Source: Prolixibacteraceae bacterium (GTDB taxonomy: Bacteria > Bacteroidota > Bacteroidia > Bacteroidales > Prolixibacteraceae). From it: a stretch of DNA of 60,097 bases. The position numbers and the translations under genes are program-made. Location of the stretch: NCBI GenBank assembly GCA_028282195.1, contig JANQII010000315.1, positions 1-60,097 on the forward strand, in the 5' to 3' direction. Shown one piece after another: positions 52,538 through 60,097 of this stretch. A model generated the notes under the pieces. The model saw only the letters and a list, made by a program, of their open reading frames with translations. It was not told where the DNA came from and made no database searches. How positions within the stretch are numbered: the stretch's first letter is position 1; every line of letters begins with the position of its first letter.

Positions 52538-52600
52538 TAAGCCTTAAAGCCAATATATTTTACTGGAAACAATTTTTTAAAAATTAACAAAAAACAGAAA

Positions 52601-54931
52601 ATGAAAAAAATTTCAAATTTCGCAGTTAAGTACAGATGGACCATCATGGTATTTTTCCTGATTTTGACAGTCTTTATGTTTAAACAGTTGAAAAATACGA
52701 CGTTCAATGCGGACTTGATGACTTATATTCCTGAAGACATGCCTGCGAGAGTTCAAAGACAAAACATTGAGGACATGTTTGGGGGAACTGAAATGATCAT
52801 GATGATCGTTGAAGCTGATGATGTGATTAATGCTGAAACCCTTAAAAGAGTTAAGAAGTTTTCTCGAGGAATGACCAGGATTAAGGGTATTGACAATGTA
52901 ATGTCTGTATTTGAAACCAAGCAGGTTAGAAGCGAAGATGGGGCGATGTTGGTTGATCCTTCTGTTAGAATGATTCCCCGAAATCAAAAAGATGTCGCTG
53001 AAATTAAAAATGAACTTAAGGAAAACGATTTGGTATTTGGGACTTTGGTCTCAGAAGATTTTTCTACTACAGTTGTAATTGGACTATTGGAGTCAGGTCA
53101 ATCTGATGAATACATCGTTGGAGAAGTCCAAAAGTTGATTGATGAAAATCCGGGAGCTGCATCCGTAAGCATTGGAGGAACACCATTTGTGCGGCTTAAT
53201 ACCGCGACGAATATGAAGAAGGATATTTCAACTTTATTGCCCTTGGGGTTAATTTTTATGTTGATATTCTTGTTTGTGTGTTTCAGACAATTCAGAGGTG
53301 TGTGGATTCCATTCCTGGTTGTGCTAATATCAATTTTCATTTCTATGGGAATGATGCCTGTTTTAGGGTGGCCAATCACATCAATAACCATTCTCCTTCC
53401 TGTGTTGCTGATAGCTGTAGCCAATGATTATGGTATACACATGATAGCTAAATATCAGGAAGATAATACTGCCAAAAATAATTATACCAAACAAACATTA
53501 GCGAAAAGAATGGTTGCCAGTTTGGGTAAACCTATTTTGTTATCTGGCGCTACAACTATTGTTGGACTATTATGTTTGTTAGGTCATATATTAATACCGG
53601 CAGGTCAAATCGGGGTATTAGCAGGTGTTGGAATTGCAGTTGCCCTTTTGGCAAGTATATTCTTTATTCCGGCAATATCATCAATTTTGCCAAAGGCTCA
53701 GCCAATTCATCAGAAACTTCATGCTAAAGGGAAAATATCAACGATTGAAAAAATGCTGGTTTCCTTTGGGAAATTAGTCTCACATCATCCTAAAAAGGTT
53801 CTAATAGCATCTGTATTATTTACTCTTTTGTGTGGAATAGGTCTGTTTAATATTAATGTAAATACTGATCCTGTGAAAGATTATACTGACGGTCATCCGG
53901 TTGTTGAATCAACGAAGGTTTTAAATAAGCATTTAGGTGGTTTTTTCCCATTAGCAATCGTATTTGAGGGGGATATAAAAGATCCGGGATTATTACAAAG
54001 AATTGATGAAACAGAAAAGAAACTGGGCCAGTTAGAAGGTGTAGGAGCCACCAGTTCTGTTGCCAGGGTTATTCGCCAAATTAGTCGTTCAATAAACGAT
54101 AAAGGAGATCAGTATTACGATAAGATTCCGGATGATTACAATGCTGTATCTCAGTATTTCGAGTTGTATATGATGAGTGGTGAGCCGAATGACTTTGAAA
54201 AAATGGTCGATTTTGGGTTCGAACATGCCATGATATTGATTCGTTTCACTCAAACAAATACTCCTTTTTTAAGGAAAGCGATAGCTGAAATCGAGGAGAT
54301 TGTAGGTAATGATGCCCAGGTAAAATATATCGGGGGTATTGCAGATATATTCTCTGAACTGGATTTATGCGTGGTTAATGGTCAGCTAACTTCCCTTTCA
54401 TTAGCCGTTTTGGTTGTATTTGTTCTATTACTGCTTATGTTTAGATCTGTGGGAGGAGCTCTGATATCGATTGTTCCATTAGCATTATCAATGTTCTTTT
54501 TATTTGGAATAATGGGATTTGTTGGAATTGATCTTAACATGACTACCGCTCTGTTGTCGTCAATTATGATTGGTGTTGGGATTGATTATACTATACATTA
54601 TGTCTGGCGCTACAAAATTGAACGCGAAAATGGATTAAGTCCTGTTGATGCTACGAGGTTAACTTTACAAACAACAGGCAGAGGGATTATTTTCAATGCA
54701 TTATCCGTAATTATTGGATTCTCTGCTCTTTTATTCTCTGCTTTTATGCCAGTGAAGTTTTTTGGAGCACTAGTAGTACTAACTATTGCTACCTGCCTGC
54801 TGGGAGCTCTTCTGATTGTGCCGGCAATATGCCTTTTAGTAAGACCAAAGTTTCTTGAACCAAAAACTCTAAATATCGAACAAGCTGAAAAGTTCGAAGA
54901 AGAAATTCTTGTTTATGAAGAAGTAGAATAA
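52601..54931 (+). CDS. MMPL/RND-family transporter
   Basis: 776 residues, two repeats each of one helix, a periplasmic domain of ~150 residues and five more helices. GMMPVLGWPITSITILLPVLL and NDYGIHMIAKYQ mark the first half; MIGVGIDYTIHYVWRYK the second. MMPL proteins move lipids and hydrophobic compounds using the proton gradient. It lies between the outer-membrane protein and the LolA-like gene. Confidence 0.9.
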   Translation: MKKISNFAVKYRWTIMVFFLILTVFMFKQLKNTTFNADLMTYIPEDMPARVQRQNIEDMFGGTEMIMMIVEADDVINAETLKRVKKFSRGMTRIKGIDNVMSVFETKQVRSEDGAMLVDPSVRMIPRNQKDVAEIKNELKENDLVFGTLVSEDFSTTVVIGLLESGQSDEYIVGEVQKLIDENPGAASVSIGGTPFVRLNTATNMKKDISTLLPLGLIFMLIFLFVCFRQFRGVWIPFLVVLISIFISMGMMPVLGWPITSITILLPVLLIAVANDYGIHMIAKYQEDNTAKNNYTKQTLAKRMVASLGKPILLSGATTIVGLLCLLGHILIPAGQIGVLAGVGIAVALLASIFFIPAISSILPKAQPIHQKLHAKGKISTIEKMLVSFGKLVSHHPKKVLIASVLFTLLCGIGLFNINVNTDPVKDYTDGHPVVESTKVLNKHLGGFFPLAIVFEGDIKDPGLLQRIDETEKKLGQLEGVGATSSVARVIRQISRSINDKGDQYYDKIPDDYNAVSQYFELYMMSGEPNDFEKMVDFGFEHAMILIRFTQTNTPFLRKAIAEIEEIVGNDAQVKYIGGIADIFSELDLCVVNGQLTSLSLAVLVVFVLLLLMFRSVGGALISIVPLALSMFFLFGIMGFVGIDLNMTTALLSSIMIGVGIDYTIHYVWRYKIERENGLSPVDATRLTLQTTGRGIIFNALSVIIGFSALLFSAFMPVKFFGALVVLTIATCLLGALLIVPAICLLVRPKFLEPKTLNIEQAEKFEEEILVYEEVE

Positions 54932-54967
54932 TTTCTAAAAAACTTACAACATTAAAAATATAGAGAT

Positions 54968-55765
54968 ATGAACCAAATTATAACACTTGCACTTGTGCTA
55001 TCTGGTTTTTACATGCCTGGCCACTTGCGGGCACAGCAGCAATTAACTCCCAGGGAGATTCAAAAGAGATCTTTAGATGTAACCAAGGTTGATGGAACAG
55101 AAAGTCTGAATACCTTAATTATTATAAATGAAAAAGGTAGAGAACGGGTTCGTAAAGTTGCTTCACTTACCAAACTATATGATAACGGCAATACAGAAAA
55201 AAAATTAATGAGATTTATAAGCCCTGCAGATGTTAAAGGGACGGGCTTTCTTACTTATGACTATGATGAAGAAGATGACGACAAATGGATTTATATGCCG
55301 GCATTAAGAAAAACTCGTCGTATTATAAGTTCCGAAAATGCCAAGAGTTTTATGGGCTCAGAATTTTCTTATGCCGATATGAGTATGCCAACATTAGATG
55401 ACTATACGTATAAGTTATTAGGTGAAAAAACAGTATTTGATGAAAAATGCTACGAGTTAGAGGTAGTTCCTGTCAACAGTGAAGTTGAAGACGAAAATGG
55501 ATTTTCAAAGAAAATTACCTATGTGAGCAAAGCAAACTTTACACAACGCAAAGCTATTTACTTTAACCTCTATGGCGAAAAAGAGAAGGTGATGTTGGTA
55601 AAAGGTGTAATTGAGCTGGATAAGGAAAAACACAAATATCGTTACAAGCTAATTGAAATAGAGAATATCCTAAATGGGAGAAAATCAATATTCAGCTTAG
55701 ATGAGATAAAATTTAATCCAAATATATCCGACGAATACTTTACATCCAGATACCTGGAAAAATAG
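54968..55765 (+). CDS. Outer-membrane lipoprotein-sorting (LolA-like) protein
   Basis: 265 residues with a signal peptide (cut near RAQQ). The sequence KLMRFISPADVKGTGFLTYD, then DDKWIYMPALRKTRRI and FMGSEFSYADMS, is typical of the LolA-like domain of DUF4292/PF17131-type lipoprotein-sorting proteins. It probably carries a lipid across the periplasm for the MMPL pump. It is followed by a hairpin at 55785-55853. Confidence 0.83.
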   Translation: MNQIITLALVLSGFYMPGHLRAQQQLTPREIQKRSLDVTKVDGTESLNTLIIINEKGRERVRKVASLTKLYDNGNTEKKLMRFISPADVKGTGFLTYDYDEEDDDKWIYMPALRKTRRIISSENAKSFMGSEFSYADMSMPTLDDYTYKLLGEKTVFDEKCYELEVVPVNSEVEDENGFSKKITYVSKANFTQRKAIYFNLYGEKEKVMLVKGVIELDKEKHKYRYKLIEIENILNGRKSIFSLDEIKFNPNISDEYFTSRYLEK

Positions 55766-55784
55766 AAATTAAAATACTTATCTG

Positions 55785-55853
55785 TGGAGGAGAGTTTTTA
55801 CAATGTTTTGTTCATTTTTTATGGTTTAACTGATCAATGGTTTCTCTCCTCCA
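55785..55853. repeat. Long-loop inverted repeat between lolA-like and cyclase genes
   Basis: TGGAGGAGAG (55785-55794) and CTCTCCTCCA (55844-55853) pair perfectly around a 49-nt loop. It could be a leader structure for the downstream cyclase gene or a weak terminator. Confidence 0.5.
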
Positions 55854-55901
55854 TCAAATATTTTCTTGTTTACCTATATATATCGGTTTTGAATCCTGAT
55901 A

Positions 55902-56666
55902 ATGTTTGAACTTTCTGTTATCATATGTATACTATTTGCCTTCACATTAAACACCTTTTACCTGTGCATAGGCGGAGTATTTATGATTTGCCTGGTCGTT
56001 CATTTATCCATTCAGATTTTATCAGTGAAAAACCGCAAAAAAGGAGGTCGTTTTTTACATCCAGACCTCCTTAACTCTAATATTTCAATAGAAGAAGAAC
56101 ACATATTCCTGTTTATTGATCTGGTGTCTTCAACTAAGTTAGCAGTTAAGCTAGGTCAAAAAAAACATAACGCTTTTTTACAGGATTGTTTCACTGTTAT
56201 AGGTAGTTGTGCAAATGAGACCAACGCATATTTTTATCAAATAATTGGTGATGAGGCTGTGTTGGTATGGAAATATTTTTCTTCTGAGAATTGTGTCAAG
56301 GTGATCGATTTCTATTTTCTTTTCATGAGCGAACTTCGCAAATATAACGATAACTACATGAGTCGTTATGGGGTCATCCCTCAGTTTTCAGCATCAATCA
56401 ATTCTGGGAAAATTAAGTACACAGAACTCGATAAGTTCAAAACTACTTTGACCTATCAAGGCAAAACTTTAAAAACAGCTGCAAAAATCAAAAGACTCTG
56501 TAAGAATTATGCTTATCCAATATTGGTAACAAAATCATTCATCGATAAACTTGCAAAGCCAGTAAGTTCTTACTTGGTTGTATTTCTGGATGAAGTTAAA
56601 TTACAGGGAGAAAATGAGCCAATAGAAATTTTTGGTATTAGAAGTTTGAATGAGCAAGCGAAATGA
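55902..56666 (+). CDS. Membrane-bound class III adenylate/guanylate cyclase
   Basis: 254 residues. Two N-terminal helices (about 5-45), then a class III cyclase domain: IFLFIDLVSSTKLAVKLG has the first metal-binding Asp, and QIIGDEAVLVWKY the second. The substrate-selecting positions cannot be assigned by eye, so cAMP or cGMP is open. It may link membrane lipid state to signalling. It lies after the MMPL system and before an ICMT-like gene. Confidence 0.82.
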   Translation: MFELSVIICILFAFTLNTFYLCIGGVFMICLVVHLSIQILSVKNRKKGGRFLHPDLLNSNISIEEEHIFLFIDLVSSTKLAVKLGQKKHNAFLQDCFTVIGSCANETNAYFYQIIGDEAVLVWKYFSSENCVKVIDFYFLFMSELRKYNDNYMSRYGVIPQFSASINSGKIKYTELDKFKTTLTYQGKTLKTAAKIKRLCKNYAYPILVTKSFIDKLAKPVSSYLVVFLDEVKLQGENEPIEIFGIRSLNEQAK

Positions 56667-56693
56667 AATTAAAATTTCAAGGAGAGATGAGAA

Positions 56694-57146
56694 ATGAAAA
56701 GTAGTTTAATAAATTATCCGCCGTTATATTTCTTTTTATGCATTCTTTTCTGTGCTTTTAGTTTTTTGATTTTTCCGGATTGTGTACTTATCAGTTTTCC
56801 ATTCAATTTGATCGGAATCCTTCCTGCCGCAATAGGTTATATAATGTTAAAAAGAGCTTCCAAACTATTTGATGAAGAGGAAACTACATTTTACGTTGAA
56901 GAACAGCCTTCGAAATTTATTACAGAAGGTAGCTTTAAACAAAGCAGAAATCCAATGTATTTAGGAGCTGTAGTCCTGATAATCGGGCAAGCTTTTATTG
57001 TAGGTAATTTTATAGGATTTATTGCTCCAATACTATTTTTTGTTGTTATGGATCGGATTTGTATCCCTGTTGAAGAGCGAATAATGGAAGAAACATTTGG
57101 GAAAGATTATCTGAATTACAAAAAGAAAGTACGAAGGTGGTTGTAA
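56694..57146 (+). CDS. ICMT/PEMT-like membrane methyltransferase, paralogue
   Basis: 150 residues, closely similar throughout to the protein at 48765-49211 (PPxYFFLCI, FPFNLIGILP, RASKLF, FKxSRNPMYLG, C-terminal KxVRRW). A lipid- or isoprenoid-like methyl acceptor is plausible. It starts 27 bases after the cyclase gene. The paralogue lies in the TetR-controlled operon 7.5 kb away. Confidence 0.85.
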   Translation: MKSSLINYPPLYFFLCILFCAFSFLIFPDCVLISFPFNLIGILPAAIGYIMLKRASKLFDEEETTFYVEEQPSKFITEGSFKQSRNPMYLGAVVLIIGQAFIVGNFIGFIAPILFFVVMDRICIPVEERIMEETFGKDYLNYKKKVRRWL

Positions 57147-57252
57147 ACTGGATTATGAAGGACATAGAGGGTAACTTTTTCAATTTAAAAATTGATGAAT
57201 AATTCCTTAGCTGATACTCCACCTGCATGTAACGGGGTAATTTGTTAACAAA

Positions 57253-57427
57253 TTAAGCAACCTTTCTTCTAAAAGTAACTGGGTTTATGCCAAACTTGCG
57301 TTTGAAAGTGGTTGTGAAATGAGAAGCATGCATGTTCATAACCTGAACGTTCAGCAATTTCGGCAATGGTAAATGAGGTTTCATGTAATAATTTACCGGC
57401 AATATTCATTCGGTAATCAAACAGGTA
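57253..57427 (-). pseudogene. AraC regulator remnant with 4-bp duplication
   Basis: On the minus strand an AraC HTH end is readable: RMNIAGKLLHETSFTIAEIA then ERSGYEHA. After that the frame is broken; one frame over it continues HFTTTFKRKFGINPVTFRRK. A tandem duplication (GCATGCATG, 57326-57334) accounts for the shift: removing four bases restores a standard AraC C-terminus. The N-terminal sensor part is absent. Confidence 0.75.
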
Positions 57428-57442
57428 GCCATAAATTGTAGT

Positions 57443-57667
57443 GATGGTTCTGTATGCTTTTGGGATAAATATACCGGGGAAAAAGTTTGTGATTTAGAAT
57501 TGACCAGGGTTATAAAAAATCGTAATCTCTTTCGAAAACTTCATATTGGTGACTGGTTGGGATACCGTGGAAAGATAATAAGCTTTTTATCAGGTTTGAT
57601 AGGTGCTTTCCTTGCTTTATCAGGTTTTGTTATCTGGAGGAAAAAGAGATATAAATCCCGTCGTTAA
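57443..57667 (+). pseudogene. PepSY-associated membrane protein remnant
   Basis: A 74-residue C-terminal piece in one frame: DGSVCFWDKYTGEKVCDLEL, then FRKLHIGDWLGYRGKIISFL and GAFLALSGFVIW, typical of the end of PepSY_TM proteins. It has no start codon and abuts the AraC remnant, so a deletion joined the two. It precedes the TonB receptor, as PepSY genes often do. Confidence 0.7.
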
Positions 57668-57756
57668 GTATAAGTAAACCGTCGTTTTGCGTTAAATGTT
57701 TGCTATGCTGTTTCCTTTTCTTTGCCCCTGCAAAATAATCATTCAAATAATTTTTC

Positions 57757-59985
57757 ATGAAACATATTATAACTGGGTTTATATGTATATTATCTATAAC
57801 CAATGGATTATCTCAGTCAAGTATTAAAGGTAAAGTAAATGGGACAGGTAATAATCCGTTACCAGGGACTACAGTTTTTCTGCCCGAATTTAGTAAAGGA
57901 ACTATTTGTAATGATGATGGCATTTTCTTTATTGAAAAACTTCCGACAGGTAAAGTCAAAGTCCAGTTTTCATTTACCGGGTTCAATACTGAAATTAAGG
58001 CAATTGAGTTAAAACCGGGAATTAATGAACTAAGCATTACTTTGCCGGAATCCTCCATTGAAATGGAGGAGGTTGTGGTTACAGGAGGTTCGGTATCTGC
58101 ACAGCGTGACAATGCAGTAAAGATTGAAGTGTTAAACCGTCAGGATATCCAGTTTTCCGGCACACCAAACTTAATGGAGTCGTTAAGTGAAGTTCCTGGT
58201 GTAGAAATGATCTCTATGGGACCCGGTGTTTCAAAGCCTGTTGTCAGGGGGCGTTCGTTAACCGGGGTTTTGGTCCTTAAAAACGGAGTCCGAATTGAAA
58301 ACTATCAATACAATGAGACTCATCCTGTAGGGATTGATGACAATAGTGTTGAAAGGGTTGAAGTTATTAAAGGCCCGGCTTCTTTGCTTTATGGCTCTGA
58401 TGCCATGGGGGGTGTTGTAAACTTTATAAAAGAAAAACCTGCCCATGTTGGCAAAATACAGGGTGATTATCAGGCTCAAATGTATTCCAATACGCTGGGA
58501 TTAAATAACAGTATTGGGATTAAAGGGGCTTCTAAACAGCTGTTTGGAGGATTAAGGGCAAGTTATAAAACCCATGCCGATTATAAACAAGGCGGGGGTG
58601 ATTTTGTCCCAAACACCAGGTTTAATGAATGGTCATTAAGTACACATACAGGCTATACCGGTCAAGTTGGAACGTTTAAACTCTATTATGATTATTTGAA
58701 ACAGAATATTGGAATGGTAAATTCTTCTGTGCTCTCTACTTATAAAGATCGCGGACGAAATACTAATTTGTGGTATCAGGACTTATCACACCACATGGTA
58801 TCTTCACGAAATAAGTTGTTTTTTAAAAAATTAAAATGGGAAAATAATGTTGCGTTTCAATCTGCACTGCGTAAAGCAAAAAGAGAAGTTGTCGTTCCTT
58901 TTGTCGAGATGAGGCTGAATACCCTAACATATGAGTCTAAACTTCATTTCCTGTCAGGTGAAGGCCAGGAGTATATTGCCGGAATTCAGGGGATGTATCA
59001 ATGGCACAGGAATAGAAACAATCGGAAAGTACAATCCCTTCCGGATGCTGAAGTCAATAATGTTGGTTTTTTCATGTTGACCAAACACAAGTTAATTGAA
59101 GGGGTTAACTTGCAGGGAGGTTTACGGTATGACTTCTATAAAATTGAAACCGAGCCGCTGGGACAGGAAGGAACAAATACCTATCATGCCCCGGAGTCAA
59201 AAGATTTTTCCGGCTTCAATGGGTCAATCGGGTTAACCTGGGAGTTAAGCCCGAAGCTTATGATGAGGGCAAACCTGGCAAAAGCATGGCGTGTGCCGAA
59301 TTTAAGGGAGTTTACTTTTAAAGGGCAAAAAGGAAACCGTTATGAAATTGGTAATTTTGAGCTGGATCCGGAAGATGCCTATGAAGGTGATTTAAGTTTA
59401 CATTTTAATAGCCGTTACCTGACGATAGACCTAACGGGTTTTTACAATCATATAGATGATTACATTTATCTGGCTCCAACAAATGAGACCACCGGAAATG
59501 GACTAAAAATATATCGGATTTTGCAAACCAACGCAAAGTTGTACGGAGGTGAAGCGGCTTTTCATTTTCATCCTGTCCAAATTCCATGGTTGCATGTAAA
59601 GGCAGTATATACAAGTGTAACCGGGGAAAGGCAAAGTGGTGATTATTTGCCCCTTATCCCTGCCAGTAAATTACGGTATGAAGTCGGTGTTGAGAAAGAT
59701 AAAATTGGTTTTTTGATCCAGCCCGGTTTTAAACTATCAGCTTTGAGTGCTTTCCAACAAGATAAGCCATATCAATTTGAAACAATAACAGATGGCTACA
59801 CCCTGGTAAATGCAGGAATTGATAGCAAATTAAAAATAGGCCAGCAGTTAATGACCGTTGGTCTTCGTGCCAATAATATCTTTGATAAAAAGTATTACGA
59901 CCATCTATCAGTATTTAAGCCAATGAAAATTTACAACCCCGGAAGAAATTTGAGCTTGTTTCTAAAAGTTCCTTTTAGCACTTGA
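57757..59985 (+). CDS. TonB-dependent receptor
   Basis: 742 residues with a signal peptide (cut near GLSQ), a carboxypeptidase-like repeat (SSIKGKVNGTGNNPLPGTTV), the plug box EMEEVVVTGGSVSAQ, and SVERVEVIKGPASLLYGSDA, followed by a barrel ending NLSLFLKVPF. No riboswitch precedes it; the PepSY and AraC remnants upstream suggest an iron or other metal-chelate substrate. It is followed by a strong terminator. Confidence 0.9.
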   Translation: MKHIITGFICILSITNGLSQSSIKGKVNGTGNNPLPGTTVFLPEFSKGTICNDDGIFFIEKLPTGKVKVQFSFTGFNTEIKAIELKPGINELSITLPESSIEMEEVVVTGGSVSAQRDNAVKIEVLNRQDIQFSGTPNLMESLSEVPGVEMISMGPGVSKPVVRGRSLTGVLVLKNGVRIENYQYNETHPVGIDDNSVERVEVIKGPASLLYGSDAMGGVVNFIKEKPAHVGKIQGDYQAQMYSNTLGLNNSIGIKGASKQLFGGLRASYKTHADYKQGGGDFVPNTRFNEWSLSTHTGYTGQVGTFKLYYDYLKQNIGMVNSSVLSTYKDRGRNTNLWYQDLSHHMVSSRNKLFFKKLKWENNVAFQSALRKAKREVVVPFVEMRLNTLTYESKLHFLSGEGQEYIAGIQGMYQWHRNRNNRKVQSLPDAEVNNVGFFMLTKHKLIEGVNLQGGLRYDFYKIETEPLGQEGTNTYHAPESKDFSGFNGSIGLTWELSPKLMMRANLAKAWRVPNLREFTFKGQKGNRYEIGNFELDPEDAYEGDLSLHFNSRYLTIDLTGFYNHIDDYIYLAPTNETTGNGLKIYRILQTNAKLYGGEAAFHFHPVQIPWLHVKAVYTSVTGERQSGDYLPLIPASKLRYEVGVEKDKIGFLIQPGFKLSALSAFQQDKPYQFETITDGYTLVNAGIDSKLKIGQQLMTVGLRANNIFDKKYYDHLSVFKPMKIYNPGRNLSLFLKVPFST

Positions 59986-60030
59986 GTTAAAAGATGAGCT
60001 AGTAGTGAGTTCTTGAATTAACGTGTTACT

Positions 60031-60081
60031 CATCGGATGACTAAAATGCTCAATATCAACAGAGTCATCCGATGATTTTTT
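60031..60081 (+). terminator. Rho-independent terminator after the TonB receptor gene
   Basis: Perfect 12-bp arms CATCGGATGACT/AGTCATCCGATG around a 20-nt loop, followed by ATTTTTTC. Confidence 0.85.
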
Positions 60082-60097
60082 CAACGAAACTTTATGA

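Overview
The window looks like a chromosomal piece of a Bacteroidota bacterium, probably an anaerobic or facultative member of the Bacteroidales/Marinilabiliales type. The support is: TonB-dependent receptors with N-terminal carboxypeptidase-like repeats, promoters of the TAnnTTTG type, a FISUMP-domain lipoprotein, AT-rich DNA, and an oxygen-independent (cbi) route to cobalamin.

Region by region. (1) 1-8632 is part of an integrated mobile element. It ends at a 3' fragment of tRNA-Arg(UCU) next to a tyrosine integrase, an Xis-like protein and a RepA-like ATPase; its cargo is small unknown genes, an XRE regulator with two operator-like palindromes, and a decayed IS21-like end at the left edge. 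(2) 9140-37820 is a large cobalamin locus: two near-identical cobalamin riboswitches, each ahead of a TonB receptor gene; a PepSY membrane protein; an exported CbiK-type chelatase; BtuFCD; a nitrilase and a BioB-like radical SAM enzyme of unknown role; an adenosyltransferase; CbiA; CbiL; and four fused enzymes (CbiHC, CbiET, CbiGF, CbiJD). (3) Inside that locus, between cbiHC and cbiET, sits a defence island (27247-32889): a type IIG restriction-modification enzyme that carries an HUH/Y1-transposase (RAYT-like) domain inside its methylase, seven palindromes centred on AGCATGCT, a SIR2-like protein, and a chimeric remnant of DUF1016 and RhuM. (4) 37862-46724 (minus strand) looks like one 13-gene metal-limitation operon headed by a Fur/Zur-type regulator with a 15-bp palindrome upstream. 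It holds two COG0523 GTPases, a MerC-like protein, a ZIP transporter, dCTP deaminase, a HisI paralogue and an ABC exporter-like pair with a His-rich loop. (5) 46899-50046 is a TetR-controlled operon with two methyltransferases, a ferredoxin and an ICMT-like membrane protein. (6) 50150-57146 holds an AraC regulator, an outer-membrane protein, an MMPL transporter, a LolA-like protein, a class III nucleotidyl cyclase and a second ICMT-like protein. (7) After decayed AraC and PepSY remnants the window ends with a third TonB receptor and its terminator.

How the parts work together. Receptors, BtuFCD and synthesis genes probably share control by corrinoid through the two riboswitches. The corrin ring pathway is nearly complete here, but cobyric acid synthase, CbiB and the nucleotide-loop genes are not in the window. 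The defence island lies within this operon in the same direction.

The most unusual material is the restriction enzyme with a nested HUH nuclease domain and stop-free palindromes spaced 45 bp (15 codons) apart. A second, unrelated palindromic repeat lies in frame inside cbiA. Together they suggest that mobile palindromic repeats have been taken into protein-coding genes here, as is known for Rickettsia palindromic elements.
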